The notes under the pieces: model-generated
Told to the model about the DNA's origin: nothing
The model's input: the letters and a program-made list of their open reading frames with translations, nothing else
Databases searched by the model: none
Part shown: one piece after another, positions 57,501 to 60,000 of the stretch
Position numbering within the stretch: the first letter of the stretch is position 1
Layout of the letters: every line of letters begins with the position of its first letter
Assembly (NCBI RefSeq): GCF_026230105.1
Contig: NC_079477.1
Coordinates: forward strand, 9,987,001-10,051,000
Source of the DNA: Diorhabda sublineata
Lineage: Eukaryota; Arthropoda; Insecta; Coleoptera; Chrysomelidae
DNA: 64,000 bases
Reading direction: 5' to 3'
Made by a program: the position numbers and the translations under genes

Positions 57501-59709
57501 TACAGAAAGTAACATGCAAAATCTAGTATGCAGATAAGCACCATCCTTATGACAATAAAATGGACATTTCACCTCGACCACCAATGCTAAAATTTCATCA
57601 TGTAACATATATATAAAAAAATAAAAATGAATCGAGTACGTCTTGGATAGTTTAATCTCACATGGTTGTTAGTACAACCATAAAAAATAATATATTGTGT
57701 GAAATTCCAATCTGGTTTGTTGTACATATAAAGTCCGCCTAGGTATACTCTAACTTATTATCAAATATTCAATGATAATTTATTACTAACATGATTTAAG
57801 TTTATTTTTGTTTTCTTTTCTCTATAGTCCTAGTCCTAGTCTAAGTAAGTTTGTATTTTCTAAATTGTTGTTCACTTCAAACGCCTAAAAAATAATAAAA
57901 AGGAATTTATTACCTTGTTTTTTTTAATAATCTGTTTTGCCTTCTCACTATACTATTCATAAAATCTACTCCACTACCTGTTATATTCACTTACAATCAA
58001 AGGTAGGTCAATTACAATAAATCTAGAGCAAGAGTATTCAACTACACAGCTGGACCGTATCGGAGATTCTCAATTCCTTAATTCCTCCGATTCGGTTTCA
58101 TATTAATTAATGCTACAGTATTTACTACAGTATATTTTGCTAATGCTTTGCTTTGCAAAGATAAGATTAAATCGGTGATTACTGCTACACACTTTCTTTG
58201 TACATAATATATCACTCAATATGTCGTGTGACTGACACACAGATGGCGCTGTCAAATACATATGACGTTTATGAAGTACCAACTTTCAAAAAAATATGTG
58301 TAAAATTTTATGACATTTCGATCAATCAAAAAAAAGTGACAACCATTTGAGTGAGGTTACTTTTGTTGTTTTCAAAACAATTTCGTGTGTTAATTTCTCG
58401 TTGCTTTTTTACGAAAAAAAAAATACTGTAGAAGCTCAGCAATGACTTCAAAAGTGTTATCCGGACTCTACTACATCCAAAAGAACCATTGGTTTGCTGA
58501 ATTGAAACGTGGTCTTAACAGACACAAATGATCGTCTGGTCGTCCAATTGAGGTCGTTACTCCAGAAAACATCAGAAAAAGTCAACAAATTGGTTATATC
58601 TAATCGTAAATTAAAATTGCGTTAGTTAGCTGAGGCCGTAAAGATATCAGAAGGCAGTGTGTCTACAATTATGCATAAACATTTGACCATGAGAAAGGCT
58701 TTGTCAAAGTTGGTGTCGCGTTTACTCACAGTCGATCTATAACAACAACGTATTGATGATTCAGAGCAGTGTTTGCCCATGTATACACATAAATCATATT
58801 TTTTTCGTCGATATGTGACAATGGTTTCGTCCATCAACACAATCAATAGCAAATACTACATAGAATTGTTGTATCTTTTAAATGTAAAAATCAACGAAAA
58901 ACGGCCTCGTATGTCAAAGAAAAACCACTGTTTCAACAAGATAGTGCACCGATTCACAAGTCGAAGGCAACGATAGTTAAATAAATAAATTATACTTCGA
59001 ATGTTTTCCTCTTTTACCGTATACTCCAGATCTGGCCCACAGTGACTACTGGCTATTCGCTGATCTCCAAAAAATGCTCTCCGGCAAGAAATTCCGCTCA
59101 AATGTAGAAGCAATTGGGGAAACTGAAGCCTTTTTTTGAGCATTGGAATGATTGTATTATTCTTGAAAGAGATTGCATTAATGAATAAGATCGATTTTGG
59201 GCAAAAATATGTGTTTTTCTTAGTTAGTCACACGACTTCTTGAGTAATGAGTAATAAAATCTCTCTTAAACCGTAAAATTGAAAAATGTCTTTCTCAATC
59301 ATATATGTTATAGATATTAAAAAGAATAACTGTAACCATTGAAAATATCCTTGATTTTTTAATCTCCTACTAACTTCTCCAATTACTTCTGTACCTTTGG
59401 TGATCAATTCTGGATCTCGTGACACTTTCTAATTTCACTTTATCCAAAAAGGATTGTACGAATTTATTCTCATTTTCAGGTAAACCTGATAACACTAGCA
59501 AAAATCCGAGGGCATACATAGCTGTCTCAGTGATAGCACCAAATAAAACATCAAGCAAAACTAAAGCAGTCGGAATCGAAGAGGATTTAACTTTAGAAAA
59601 CGAACTACATCAGTTGAAACCATGGACCCATTTACAAAATCTAAAAGACATGGAATCAATTAGATCTAAATGGATTGTACGAAGAAACAAACAAAACAAG
59701 GAATCATAG
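2827..59709 (+). CDS. Unidentified host gene, last four exons (C-terminal 299 residues)
   Basis: Four exons join in frame: 2827-3057 (phase 0/0), 49791-49893 (starts phase 0, ends with 1 nt), 56890-57225 (completes that codon, ends with 1 nt) and 59480-59709 (ends with TAG). All junctions are GT/AG. The product in the window is 299 residues. It has no cysteine and about ten N-x-S/T sequons, mostly in residues 113-240, which suggests an extracellular or lumenal, glycosylated region. Residues 78-111 hold a leucine-rich, probably helical stretch (SEILLELMVRIA) with a single Trp-Asp (DQWDRV). The C-terminus is basic (RSKWIVRRNKQ). No transmembrane segment is visible in this part. The start and any signal peptide are upstream of the window. 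I do not recognise the family and give no function. Further small exons inside the 46.7-kb intron cannot be excluded, but the phases join directly. Confidence 0.8.
3300..3620. repeat. Possible decayed retroelement tail
   Basis: Near 3550-3590 the motif GTTTCTGAGATTA followed by a CTTTCAAA segment resembles the tail at 6830-6850 (CTCCTGAGATTAGCGCGTTC). It may be a diverged relative. Little else supports it. Confidence 0.25.
3621..6580. other. Intron stretch, nothing identified
   Basis: A 124-codon open frame on the minus strand (4225-4599) and one of 73 codons on the plus strand (4075-4296) overlap each other. Neither shows motifs I recognise. The area 4000-4330 is somewhat richer in G+C than its surroundings and may be a decayed coding fragment of a repeat. 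Confidence 0.4.
6590..6876 (+). repeat. LINE 3' tails (two motifs in series)
   Basis: The segment around 6612-6670 (ATCGCTCAAGCCGTTTCGAA, then GGAGTATGG and ATTGTGACAC) and the segment 6760-6860 (CTAAGCCTTCCTCGACAAGT, then CTCCTGAGATTAGCGCGTTC and TTTATAATATTAGTATA) match sequences I know as very common 3' ends of insect non-LTR elements. No coding part is attached. Confidence 0.55.
6880..8690. other. Intron stretch, nothing identified
   Basis: The sequence is AT-rich with only short open frames (7447-7632, 7809-7991) and no motif support. Confidence 0.5.
8860..9110 (-). mobile_element. DDE transposase fragment (IS630/Tc1/mariner-like), decayed
   Basis: In one minus-strand frame, ALGIIDSTLIGTYFVGSKLK-type sequence is followed by YLDLLGNEIVSAII and then VRNYLNKVF, a stop, DKWVKRASTIE, a stop and PVRHPD. 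This order matches the transposases that read GIID..IIGPYF, YL..L...+, and then VR.YLN..F..KWVGR..TIEWPARSPDLTP. The central DNAPxH block is lost and there are stops in frame, so it is dead. From 8725 to 8880 the minus strand stays open in another frame, but I cannot assign it. Confidence 0.6.
9111..12055. other. Intron stretch, nothing identified
   Basis: Open frames of 106 codons (minus, 10536-10856) and 88 codons (plus, 11170-11436) are present without recognisable domains. I see no repeats related to others in the window. Confidence 0.45.
12060..12510 (+). mobile_element. Non-LTR reverse transcriptase fragment
   Basis: With frame changes and stops, the plus strand reads CIQTASIDYKEAFGRVPHS and later LSTMLNDTKYGFNIKK, ISHLLQVDDIKL, stop, AANERQIKQRL. 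These correspond to the reverse transcriptase blocks IDYxKAFDSVPHSWL, LNPLSxLLNxTGYGF and ISHLLYMDDLKLYA of a non-LTR lineage related to R2-like elements. The catalytic YMDD is changed to QVDD. It is truncated at both ends and inactive. Confidence 0.65.
12511..13100. other. Intron stretch, nothing identified
   Basis: There is one short plus-strand open frame (12508-12786), rich in Leu, Phe and Tyr as expected from AT-rich DNA. No feature is supported. Confidence 0.5.
13101..13996. repeat. (TATG)n tetranucleotide array, 224 units
   Basis: There are 896 bases of TATG units with a single variant unit (TATA at 13973-13976). The left edge is TTTG and the right edge TCTG, both one-base variants of the unit. 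Because the period is 4 and no frame creates a stop, the array gives long false open frames on both strands (Met-Tyr-Val-Cys or Ile-His-Thr-Tyr repeats); these are not genes. Confidence 0.99.
13997..14784. other. Intron stretch, nothing identified
   Basis: The sequence is AT-rich with no similarity to other parts of the window that I can see. It contains the outer edge of the foldback element that follows. Confidence 0.45.
14785..15120. repeat. Foldback (palindromic) MITE-like element
   Basis: The left arm (about 14800-14891: CACGGGAACAGGTATTTTTT, then GAATATGTAAATCCAGGTGG, then GAGCTTCACT) is matched in reverse complement by the right arm (about 14997-15107: GTGAAGTCCCTCC, then GGATTTACATTCATGG, then AATACCTGTTCCCGTACG). 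The arms are about 90-110 bases with small indels around a central segment of about 105 bases. Such structures are typical of non-autonomous DNA transposons; the family is not identified. Confidence 0.75.
15121..16780. other. Downstream flank of the SVWC gene, nothing identified
   Basis: The sequence is AT-rich. A 78-codon minus-strand frame (16212-16448) lacks support. No repeat is recognised. Confidence 0.45.
16782..16787 (-). terminator. Polyadenylation signal of the SVWC gene
   Basis: AATAAA lies on the minus strand, 27 bases beyond the stop codon. It is close enough to serve as the poly(A) signal. Confidence 0.6.
16814..16922 (-). CDS. SVWC gene last exon
   Basis: The minus-strand acceptor TATTTTTTTAG precedes 16922. 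The exon encodes CPEFVALPPCKRVPGNSELL and then the YPDCCPKFECPKKTE terminus, with cysteines 4-8, and stops with TAA at 16816-16814. Confidence 0.87.
16814..18638 (-). CDS. Single-domain von Willebrand factor C (SVWC, Vago-like) secreted protein, complete
   Basis: The CDS joins complement exons 18581-18638, 17575-17686 and 16814-16922 (58 + 112 + 109 nt) into 92 codons plus TAA. Residues 1-19 (MFVKILAVFLCITIAHVNA) form a signal peptide. The mature part has eight cysteines, starting GCKNVPKVGD, then the EC(x4)CTGEG block, TCPEFVALPPC, and a final YPDCCPKFEC. This spacing and the late Cys-Cys-Pro are the hallmark of the arthropod SVWC family, whose members include Drosophila Vago. Some members are secreted, infection- or nutrition-responsive signalling factors; the role of this one is not shown by sequence. 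Length fits the family (about 90-120 aa). The gene lies antisense inside the 46.7-kb intron of the host gene. It appears intact. Confidence 0.88.
17575..17686 (-). CDS. SVWC gene middle exon
   Basis: The minus-strand acceptor is TTTTTTATAG before 17686 and the donor is GTGAGT from 17574 downward. The exon encodes residues 20-57, with cysteines 1-3, and ends with two bases of a Thr codon. The frame is continuous with both neighbours. Confidence 0.85.
18581..18665 (-). CDS. SVWC gene exon with start codon (CDS 18581-18638)
   Basis: ATG is at 18638-18636. On the minus strand a pyrimidine-rich tract ending ATTTCAG lies immediately before 18665, so this exon probably starts there and an upstream non-coding exon is spliced on. 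The donor after AATGCAG is GTAAAA. The exon ends with one base of a Gly codon. I chose this Met rather than upstream in-frame ones because it gives a clean 19-residue signal peptide and the upstream Mets lie beyond the likely acceptor. Confidence 0.75.
18666..18920 (-). other. Upstream region of the SVWC gene
   Basis: This segment is expected to hold the 5' UTR intron of the SVWC gene, because an acceptor-like tract ends at 18666. I could not place the first exon, transcription start or regulatory sites. Confidence 0.35.
18921..19020 (+). repeat. Retroelement 3' end, copy 1
   Basis: The sequence TTTAGTTATTTTTATGTTTG through TGTCTACAAATTGTAAC and TTTTTTGACAATAAAGCATT is about 90% identical to 25027-25112. 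It ends in AATAAAGCATTT followed by a CT-rich simple repeat, which is how non-LTR retroelement 3' ends look. No coding part is attached. Confidence 0.6.
19021..20255. other. Intron stretch, nothing identified
   Basis: The sequence is pyrimidine-rich and AT-rich around 19600-19740. No feature is supported. Confidence 0.45.
20262..20640. repeat. Imperfect tandem duplication, period about 228 bp
   Basis: The segments 20262-20425 and 20490-20640 align: AAAATGATGCCTTCACTC with AAAATGATACATTTACTC, TTTTAAATAGTAAAATT in both, TTCATTGTGTC in both, and TTGTCGGTCATTTCA with TTGTAGGTCATTTCA. Identity is roughly 75-80%, so the duplication is old. Confidence 0.7.
20641..21249. other. Intron stretch with one unassigned open frame
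   Basis: The plus strand has a 117-codon open frame (20723-21076) with several Cys and His, but I see no family signature. It may belong to the transposase remnant that follows. Confidence 0.35.
21250..21710 (+). mobile_element. IS630/Tc1-like (DDE_3-type) transposase remnant
   Basis: The plus strand reads RHIIYLDETWLDSH, then GWINNSKNCCFNGPCSKEKR, IVIVHVGSKVSCPNALL and, after stops, AIYHEDMKA and FEEQLLPNIPPQ. This order matches the DDE superfamily transposases with YLDETW, GxRLIIVHAGG, DYHxEMN and WFEEQLLPNIPPxSIIVxDNAxYHS. The second catalytic Asp block (DNAxYH) is destroyed and stops interrupt the frame. The N-terminal domain is not recognisable. Confidence 0.65.
21711..22967. other. Intron stretch, nothing firm
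   Basis: A TATA-like GACTATATAAG at 22311-22321 follows a GC-richer stretch (22200-22320) and could be a promoter or LTR fragment, but no partner repeat is seen. Confidence 0.35.
22968..23160 (-). mobile_element. Fragment of the 'FHQDI' repeat-encoded protein, copy 1
   Basis: The minus strand reads CPPANFLKYLGVFRDEQGEL, then FFQISR, then after a frame change VEGRYQDRWDVSMLFDCWWS followed by IKQEC. This corresponds to the conserved string FPxNLGxVSDEQGERFHQDI, then MEKRYQGRW, then MLADYCWxLKR that recurs as a multi-copy ORF in insect genomes. It is the same family as 37260-37541 and 51250-51650. I do not know its transposon superfamily. Confidence 0.6.
23408..24605 (+). mobile_element. Mariner family A, full-length but inactivated (1194 bp plus TA duplications)
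   Basis: The element runs 23410-24603, with TA at 23408-23409 and 24604-24605 and inverted termini starting CGAGG. It carries a degenerate DD34D transposase pseudogene from about 23578: MSIEIVKIEKLEYRAIIKYL, RGRQIYEDMLNTLGDQCPSY, then TIVTMDETWVHSFDPE (first Asp), LQDNAPA (second) and YSPDLALSDY (third), then a C-terminal EEVIKAVEVWFAEQEE. All three catalytic Asp positions survive but in different frames, with several stops and frameshifts. It is the best-preserved of the three copies. Confidence 0.9.
24624..24772. repeat. Foldback element, 53-bp arms
   Basis: The left arm 24624-24676 (CTGTTTACACCACCACTACA to GTCTGACGCACGT) and the right arm 24720-24772 are reverse complements with about five mismatches. 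The centre holds TTCGATATCAAAGTTATCG and CAAGGACTGAA. The same arm sequence occurs, decayed, at 34233-34298. The element starts 18 bases beyond the right TA duplication of the mariner copy. The centre resembles a motif I associate with Penelope-like retroelements (inference). Confidence 0.75.
25027..25112 (+). repeat. Retroelement 3' end, copy 2
   Basis: This matches 18921-19020 (TTTAGTTATTTTTGTGTTTA through GACAATAAAGCATTTCTCTC). It ends in the same AATAAAGCATTT followed by a CT-rich run. Confidence 0.6.
25290..25640 (+). mobile_element. Mariner transposase C-terminal fragment, third family
   Basis: The plus strand reads FGMLRKRVRKKRPEV, stop, KNNSWILHQDNAPAHNAL, then LEHSPYSPDLVLCDYFYF and, after frameshifts, EAVKQKTAELLRPLTKK and ERGKYIERE. 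This is the second and third Asp region and C-terminus of a DD34D mariner (HQDNAPAH, YSPDLAPCDY, W+R+xxxxG.YIEG). The first half of the transposase is missing. Confidence 0.8.
25641..28700. other. Intron stretch, nothing firm
   Basis: The sequence is very AT-rich. Around 27040-27090 a segment (GCTTCACGGTTCATGTCG, then AGACGAGTTCGTAGCA) resembles 43090-43125. No coding feature is recognised. Confidence 0.4.
28705..28845 (-). mobile_element. Mariner transposase fragment (catalytic core)
   Basis: The minus strand reads KEKIFHRDNTSSLTSMNGKV, stop, then IQELHFELVDLLPYLTDLDR. It aligns with the mariner block LFHQDNAxxHTSxxAMxKIxEL and FELLPHPPYSPDLAP. The PPYSPDLAP segment is altered. Just upstream on the same strand (28920-28990) a CQLCENWIHNVCA string resembles a PHD-like or zinc-binding motif, but too little is left to call it. 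Confidence 0.55.
28990..31386. other. Intron stretch with one unassigned minus-strand frame
   Basis: A 116-codon minus-strand open frame (29202-29552; Thr/Ser/Val-rich start, later MYPQVIFCPFVLFNELKKGN) has ordinary composition and may be a remnant of a repeat-encoded protein. No domain is recognised. The rest is AT-rich without features. Confidence 0.35.
31387..32427 (-). mobile_element. Mariner family B, decayed copy
   Basis: On the minus strand the left end (GTTGTGTGACTGACACATAA region, 32400-32427) matches the left end of the 58215-59244 copy. The transposase remnant includes RRYVTMDETWIHYFTLKSKQ (first Asp) and then stops. The far end matches family B through GATGAATAAAATCGATTTTA but the terminal repeat itself is degraded. 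The coordinates of the outer edges are approximate. Confidence 0.75.
32428..33503. other. Intron stretch, nothing firm
   Basis: A 69-codon minus-strand frame (32592-32801) has faint, unconvincing similarity to piggyBac-type sequence. At 33163-33185 a CGTTATCGTCTTCAGAGACT motif followed by GAAG is present, related to the centre of the 24624-24772 foldback. Confidence 0.35.
33504..33566. repeat. (TA)n microsatellite, 63 bp
   Basis: The dinucleotide run is uninterrupted, flanked by TTTCC and TCTG. Confidence 0.98.
34233..34298. repeat. Decayed single arm related to the 24624 foldback
   Basis: CACTGTTTAGACTACCTC, then ACACCAACACTTACAATTAC and ACAGTCTCTGGC follow the left arm at 24622-24676 closely. 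No second arm is visible nearby. Confidence 0.6.
34738..35720 (+). mobile_element. Mariner family A, third copy, truncated and deleted
   Basis: The left inverted terminus CGAGGTTGTATTGATA begins at 34738 and the N-terminal transposase region follows (near 34850-35160, including RQIELKRISEALNISYAF). Compared with 23410-24603, about 180 bases with the second and third catalytic Asp blocks are missing near 35560-35570, and the match stops at 35720 without the right terminal repeat. Frameshifts and stops are present. Confidence 0.85.
35721..37259. other. Intron stretch with a possible decayed minus-strand coding fragment
   Basis: Around 36090-36300 the minus strand reads RIVALGITRAIRSTSEAAKG and GRMGGEDAQETVTVLLAMYL in one open frame, unlike the surrounding AT-rich noise. 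I do not recognise it. Nothing else is supported. Confidence 0.35.
37260..37541 (-). mobile_element. Fragment of the 'FHQDI' repeat-encoded protein, copy 2
   Basis: The minus strand reads EEIVIKLINDYKLIGCRMSL, then KIHFLHFHSPLFTDFGAVSY, EQSETFHQDIS and, after a frame change, MGDNFWFSRRGYII. This is the best-preserved of three related fragments and shows the core K(I/L)HFLHxHLxxF, GxVSxEQxExFHQDI and MxDYCW pattern. Upstream on the same strand (37545-37860) an interrupted frame (KEVKKWDFCNSKRKVESPNF) may belong to the same repeat. Confidence 0.65.
37545..39280. other. Intron stretch, nothing firm
   Basis: The 37545-37860 part has a coding-like minus-strand frame with one stop (see the previous entry). 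A 101-codon minus-strand frame (38510-38815) is not recognised. Confidence 0.35.
39290..39450 (-). mobile_element. Probable mariner transposase scrap
   Basis: The minus strand reads EISKTDETWIHHNT near 39400-39440, then a decayed stretch with EEPLKI and KVSRS in the order expected after the first catalytic Asp (DETWIHH, EEPxPK, KVM). It is short and degraded. Confidence 0.4.
39605..40600 (+). mobile_element. Penelope-like element fragment (reverse transcriptase end plus GIY-YIG)
   Basis: A terminal-repeat-like segment (39630-39770: ACACCTACTAGTAGTTGAAA, then ACATGTTTCAGCGGCC) runs into DLEETVLSKVNINIPFFFRY, IHDCIIVAPKYQI, then NSYHKKLQFTIEIYQNNMIN and YLDVTL, which is the C-terminal reverse transcriptase of Penelope-like elements (FFYRYVDD, FNSxHxxxQFTIExE, INFLDxT). 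It continues with NFNSCHPVINISL and IRYFPLPYV, and a GIY-YIG endonuclease piece at 40435-40528: IIYGVPCNACDDVHIGQTSQ, YIESRLRGHQ. The catalytic YxDD is YIHD and stops occur, so it is dead. Confidence 0.85.
40855..41590 (-). mobile_element. Non-LTR retrotransposon, C-terminal ORF2 fragment (jockey/CR1-type)
   Basis: On the minus strand, HKISPSPQIRLLGIEVGSNM, SWHNHVADLAKTASA, stop, ALFKTKKLYTLQPL leads into a 171-codon frame. That frame has IHQFLEYCLHIWSSDPKHTL, RRVRIIGDPELTKNLDSLEH, RRKVADLTLFHRYYHGKCS and FPSTYNLQLFKINIYRHLH. This matches the thumb and C-terminal part of insect non-LTR ORF2 proteins (MEYCSHIW, RLI.DP.LT..L.SL.HRR.VA.L.LFYRYYHG, YNLQ.FK...+R+L). The element is 5'-truncated; the end of the frame is at 40855. 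Confidence 0.85.
41600..43320. other. Intron stretch, nothing firm
   Basis: The sequence is AT-rich. The segment 43085-43130 (AGCTTCGCGGTCTCTATCAG, then TGGACGAGTTCGTAAC) resembles 27040-27090. No coding feature is recognised. Confidence 0.4.
43330..43510 (+). mobile_element. Mariner transposase C-terminal fragment
   Basis: One plus-strand frame reads TDFWLFTHLKPFIRKK, stop, FP, stop, NEEVVAAVSECLDSFPDTYF, stop, DEIHKLGREL. This is the mariner C-terminus that begins at the third catalytic Asp (SDFHLFPHLK, NEEVIAAV, F.DGI.KLE.R). Three stops interrupt it. The rest of the element is not recognised. Confidence 0.75.
43520..44660. other. Intron stretch, nothing identified
   Basis: There are no long open frames or repeats that I can relate to others. 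Confidence 0.45.
44665..44790 (+). repeat. SINE-like segment with tRNA-type B box
   Basis: GGTTCAAATCC at 44737-44747 is a perfect RNA polymerase III B box, preceded at a suitable distance by an A-box-like GAGCGGGCAACGG (44696-44708). A full cloverleaf does not form (no good anticodon loop or acceptor stem), so it looks like a tRNA-derived SINE head rather than a tRNA gene. Confidence 0.5.
44791..47385. other. Intron stretch with weak coding-like patches
   Basis: The minus strand around 46440-46680 reads LRFVWLNVDKHDIDGNSYFG and SEELDEVPIFVEGIDAIASD in one frame, which could be the N-terminal part of a repeat-encoded protein; it is unassigned. A 63-codon plus frame (45363-45554) is also unassigned. 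The rest is featureless. Confidence 0.35.
47390..47590 (+). mobile_element. Transposase helix-turn-helix fragment
   Basis: The plus strand has TATQRLFLAQLNVDR, then, after stops, HLVPILSVTTPESIESIREA and VARNPGR. The string VTTPESIESIREAVARNPG matches the linker between the two HTH motifs of a common insect IS630/mariner-type transposase group (VTPENxExVRxAVxRSPxKS). Only this part is left. Confidence 0.6.
47950..48240 (-). mobile_element. Non-LTR retrotransposon RNase H domain fragment
   Basis: The minus strand reads WYIDASKLAQKRIW-type sequence, then, after a frameshift, HFHIFYDSQEALKAIECTSK. These correspond to the RNase H blocks (xTDGSKTxxG..., IxSDSQAALKAL) at the end of I/R1/jockey-type ORF2. 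Stops lie between. It is inactive. Confidence 0.6.
48241..49780. other. Intron end, nothing identified
   Basis: Short open frames only (48404-48601 plus, 48849-49055 minus). The last bases before 49790 are the acceptor of exon B. Confidence 0.45.
49791..49893 (+). CDS. Host gene exon B (34 codons + 1 nt)
   Basis: The acceptor TTATTTACAG ends at 49790 and the donor GTGAGT starts at 49894. The exon encodes VVTGDRVGASEI, then LLELMVRIASHP, then DQWDRVHKIL, and is open. The codon split over the next junction (C + AA) reads Gln and leads straight into the frame of exon C, which is the main support that B and C belong to one gene. Confidence 0.82.
50505..50900 (+). mobile_element. Non-LTR ORF2 C-terminus with zinc knuckle
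   Basis: The plus strand reads NQNRTAEYIHQSTNNLRILT, EVLSGHYHLNKHLKIIDSAD and CRFCCPEHETSIHILSEC with a C-x2-C-x8-H-x4-C arrangement, followed by LGALE. After a frame change it reads ILDFLKEVGLVDQL and then a stop. This is the RNase H end plus Cys-His motif of an R1/I-type element (LTGHxxLxxHL..., CRxC....ET..HIL..C, FI+xxGL+DEL). The element 3' end follows. Confidence 0.85.
51250..51650 (+). mobile_element. Fragment of the 'FHQDI' repeat-encoded protein, copy 3
   Basis: The plus strand reads GRQIQKLMKDTSLEGKLNDL, KNVAWNSFVKVVQNFLRKLP and, after a frameshift, RDMSLKIHILHSHLNFFLEN, FGAVSIEQDERLHQDISLTE and KHYQGKK. It is the longest of the three copies and adds the upstream IRxLMxDxxFxxxLxxxExxAWxxF...FLG block. 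FHQDI is changed to LHQDI. Stops and frameshifts show decay. Confidence 0.7.
52860..53190 (-). mobile_element. LINE ORF2 C-terminal fragment
   Basis: The minus strand, with frame changes, reads FEMWFYGRILXISWIY, then YLGHITKNEN, stop, YSXILKAKYAGG and WIQSFEQ, stop, FALTITKLFRQ. This is the familiar end of LINE ORF2 (FEMWCYRRxLKISW, YLGHIxRNxxYxLLxLIxQGKIxGxR, SWLxNLRxWF, LFRxA). It is decayed. Confidence 0.75.
54750..55560 (-). mobile_element. LINE reverse transcriptase and C-terminus, decayed (RTE-like type)
   Basis: The minus strand starts with LLYTDDIVFMTK (the YADD box as YTDD), then segments corresponding to INEKT..., ITDDGKIEA, LSVYKTITIPTLTYGC, AMEMKYLHK, RILYWFGYLTRMEQYRLTK and TIGRRRRDRPSK. 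This order (YADDxVLM, YK..I.PxLxYGxExW, AxEMxFLR+, LxWFGHxxRMxxxR+x+, GRRxRGRPxK) identifies a LINE ORF2 C-terminal half. Many stops and indels. Confidence 0.8.
56890..57225 (+). CDS. Host gene exon C (sequon-rich)
   Basis: The acceptor ATTTCATTTCAG ends at 56889; the donor is CACAG|GTAGCA after 57225. The exon encodes TLDQDLKASRSVVTQLQTLP and then an Asn/Lys-rich region with six N-x-S/T sequons (NKT, NST, NIS, NNT, NYS, NFT). Compared with exon B this part is low in complexity and hydrophilic, as in a flexible glycosylated linker. The exon ends with one base of a Gly codon completed by exon D. Confidence 0.8.
57226..59479 (+). other. 2.25-kb intron between host exons C and D
   Basis: Donor GTAGCA, acceptor CATTTTCAG. 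It contains the family B mariner copy 58215-59244; 57240-58210 has nothing I can name. Confidence 0.8.
58215..59244 (+). mobile_element. Mariner family B, nearly full-length pseudogene copy
   Basis: The termini are inverted repeats: the left CTCAATATGTCGTGTGACTG and the right end reading inward CTCAAGAAGTCGTGTGACTA. TA follows the right end at 59245-59246; the left flank is CA, so one target duplication has mutated. Pieces of the transposase are VTPENIRKSQQIG, LAEAVKISEGSVSTIMHKHL, RRYVTM, then LFQQDSAPIHKSKATI (second Asp) and DYWLFADLQKMLSGKKFRSN (after the third Asp). Frameshifts and stops inactivate it. The first catalytic motif DETW is replaced (see findings). Confidence 0.88.
59480..59709 (+). 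CDS. Host gene terminal exon D with stop
   Basis: The acceptor CTCATTTTCAG ends at 59479. The exon encodes (G)KPDNTSKNPRAYIAVSV and ends NKQNKES followed by TAG at 59707-59709. It holds two more sequons (NTS, NKT), an acidic helix-like segment (EEDLTLENELHQL) and a basic tail. It is followed by an AT-rich 3' UTR with several AATAAA signals. Confidence 0.8.
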
Positions 59710-60000
59710 AAAGAGAATAGCAGCAATTTGTGAATATTATAAATAGAATAATACAGGCACTAGTTTTTCTGATTAAATATGTTAATATTTTATATTTTTA
59801 AAAATTAGAAATGATGTAATTCTAGAATTAAATAGAATCAAACTTTGTGGCATAGACCAATAGTCCCAGGAAGTAATTAACGTGATATGAAATAAATTTA
59901 AAAGATTAGTTAATATTTCGATCATGTGACAGCTTCACAAATTTTTAATGAAACGAGGCATGCTTAAATTAATAAATTAAAGTGAATGGTACTTAATAAA
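59710..60000 (+). terminator. Host gene 3' UTR with candidate polyadenylation signals
   Basis: After the stop codon, AATAAA hexamers occur at 59891-59896, 59971-59976 and 59995-60000. Any of these could end the transcript; the first is about 180 bases after the stop. The choice is inference without transcript data. Confidence 0.5.
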
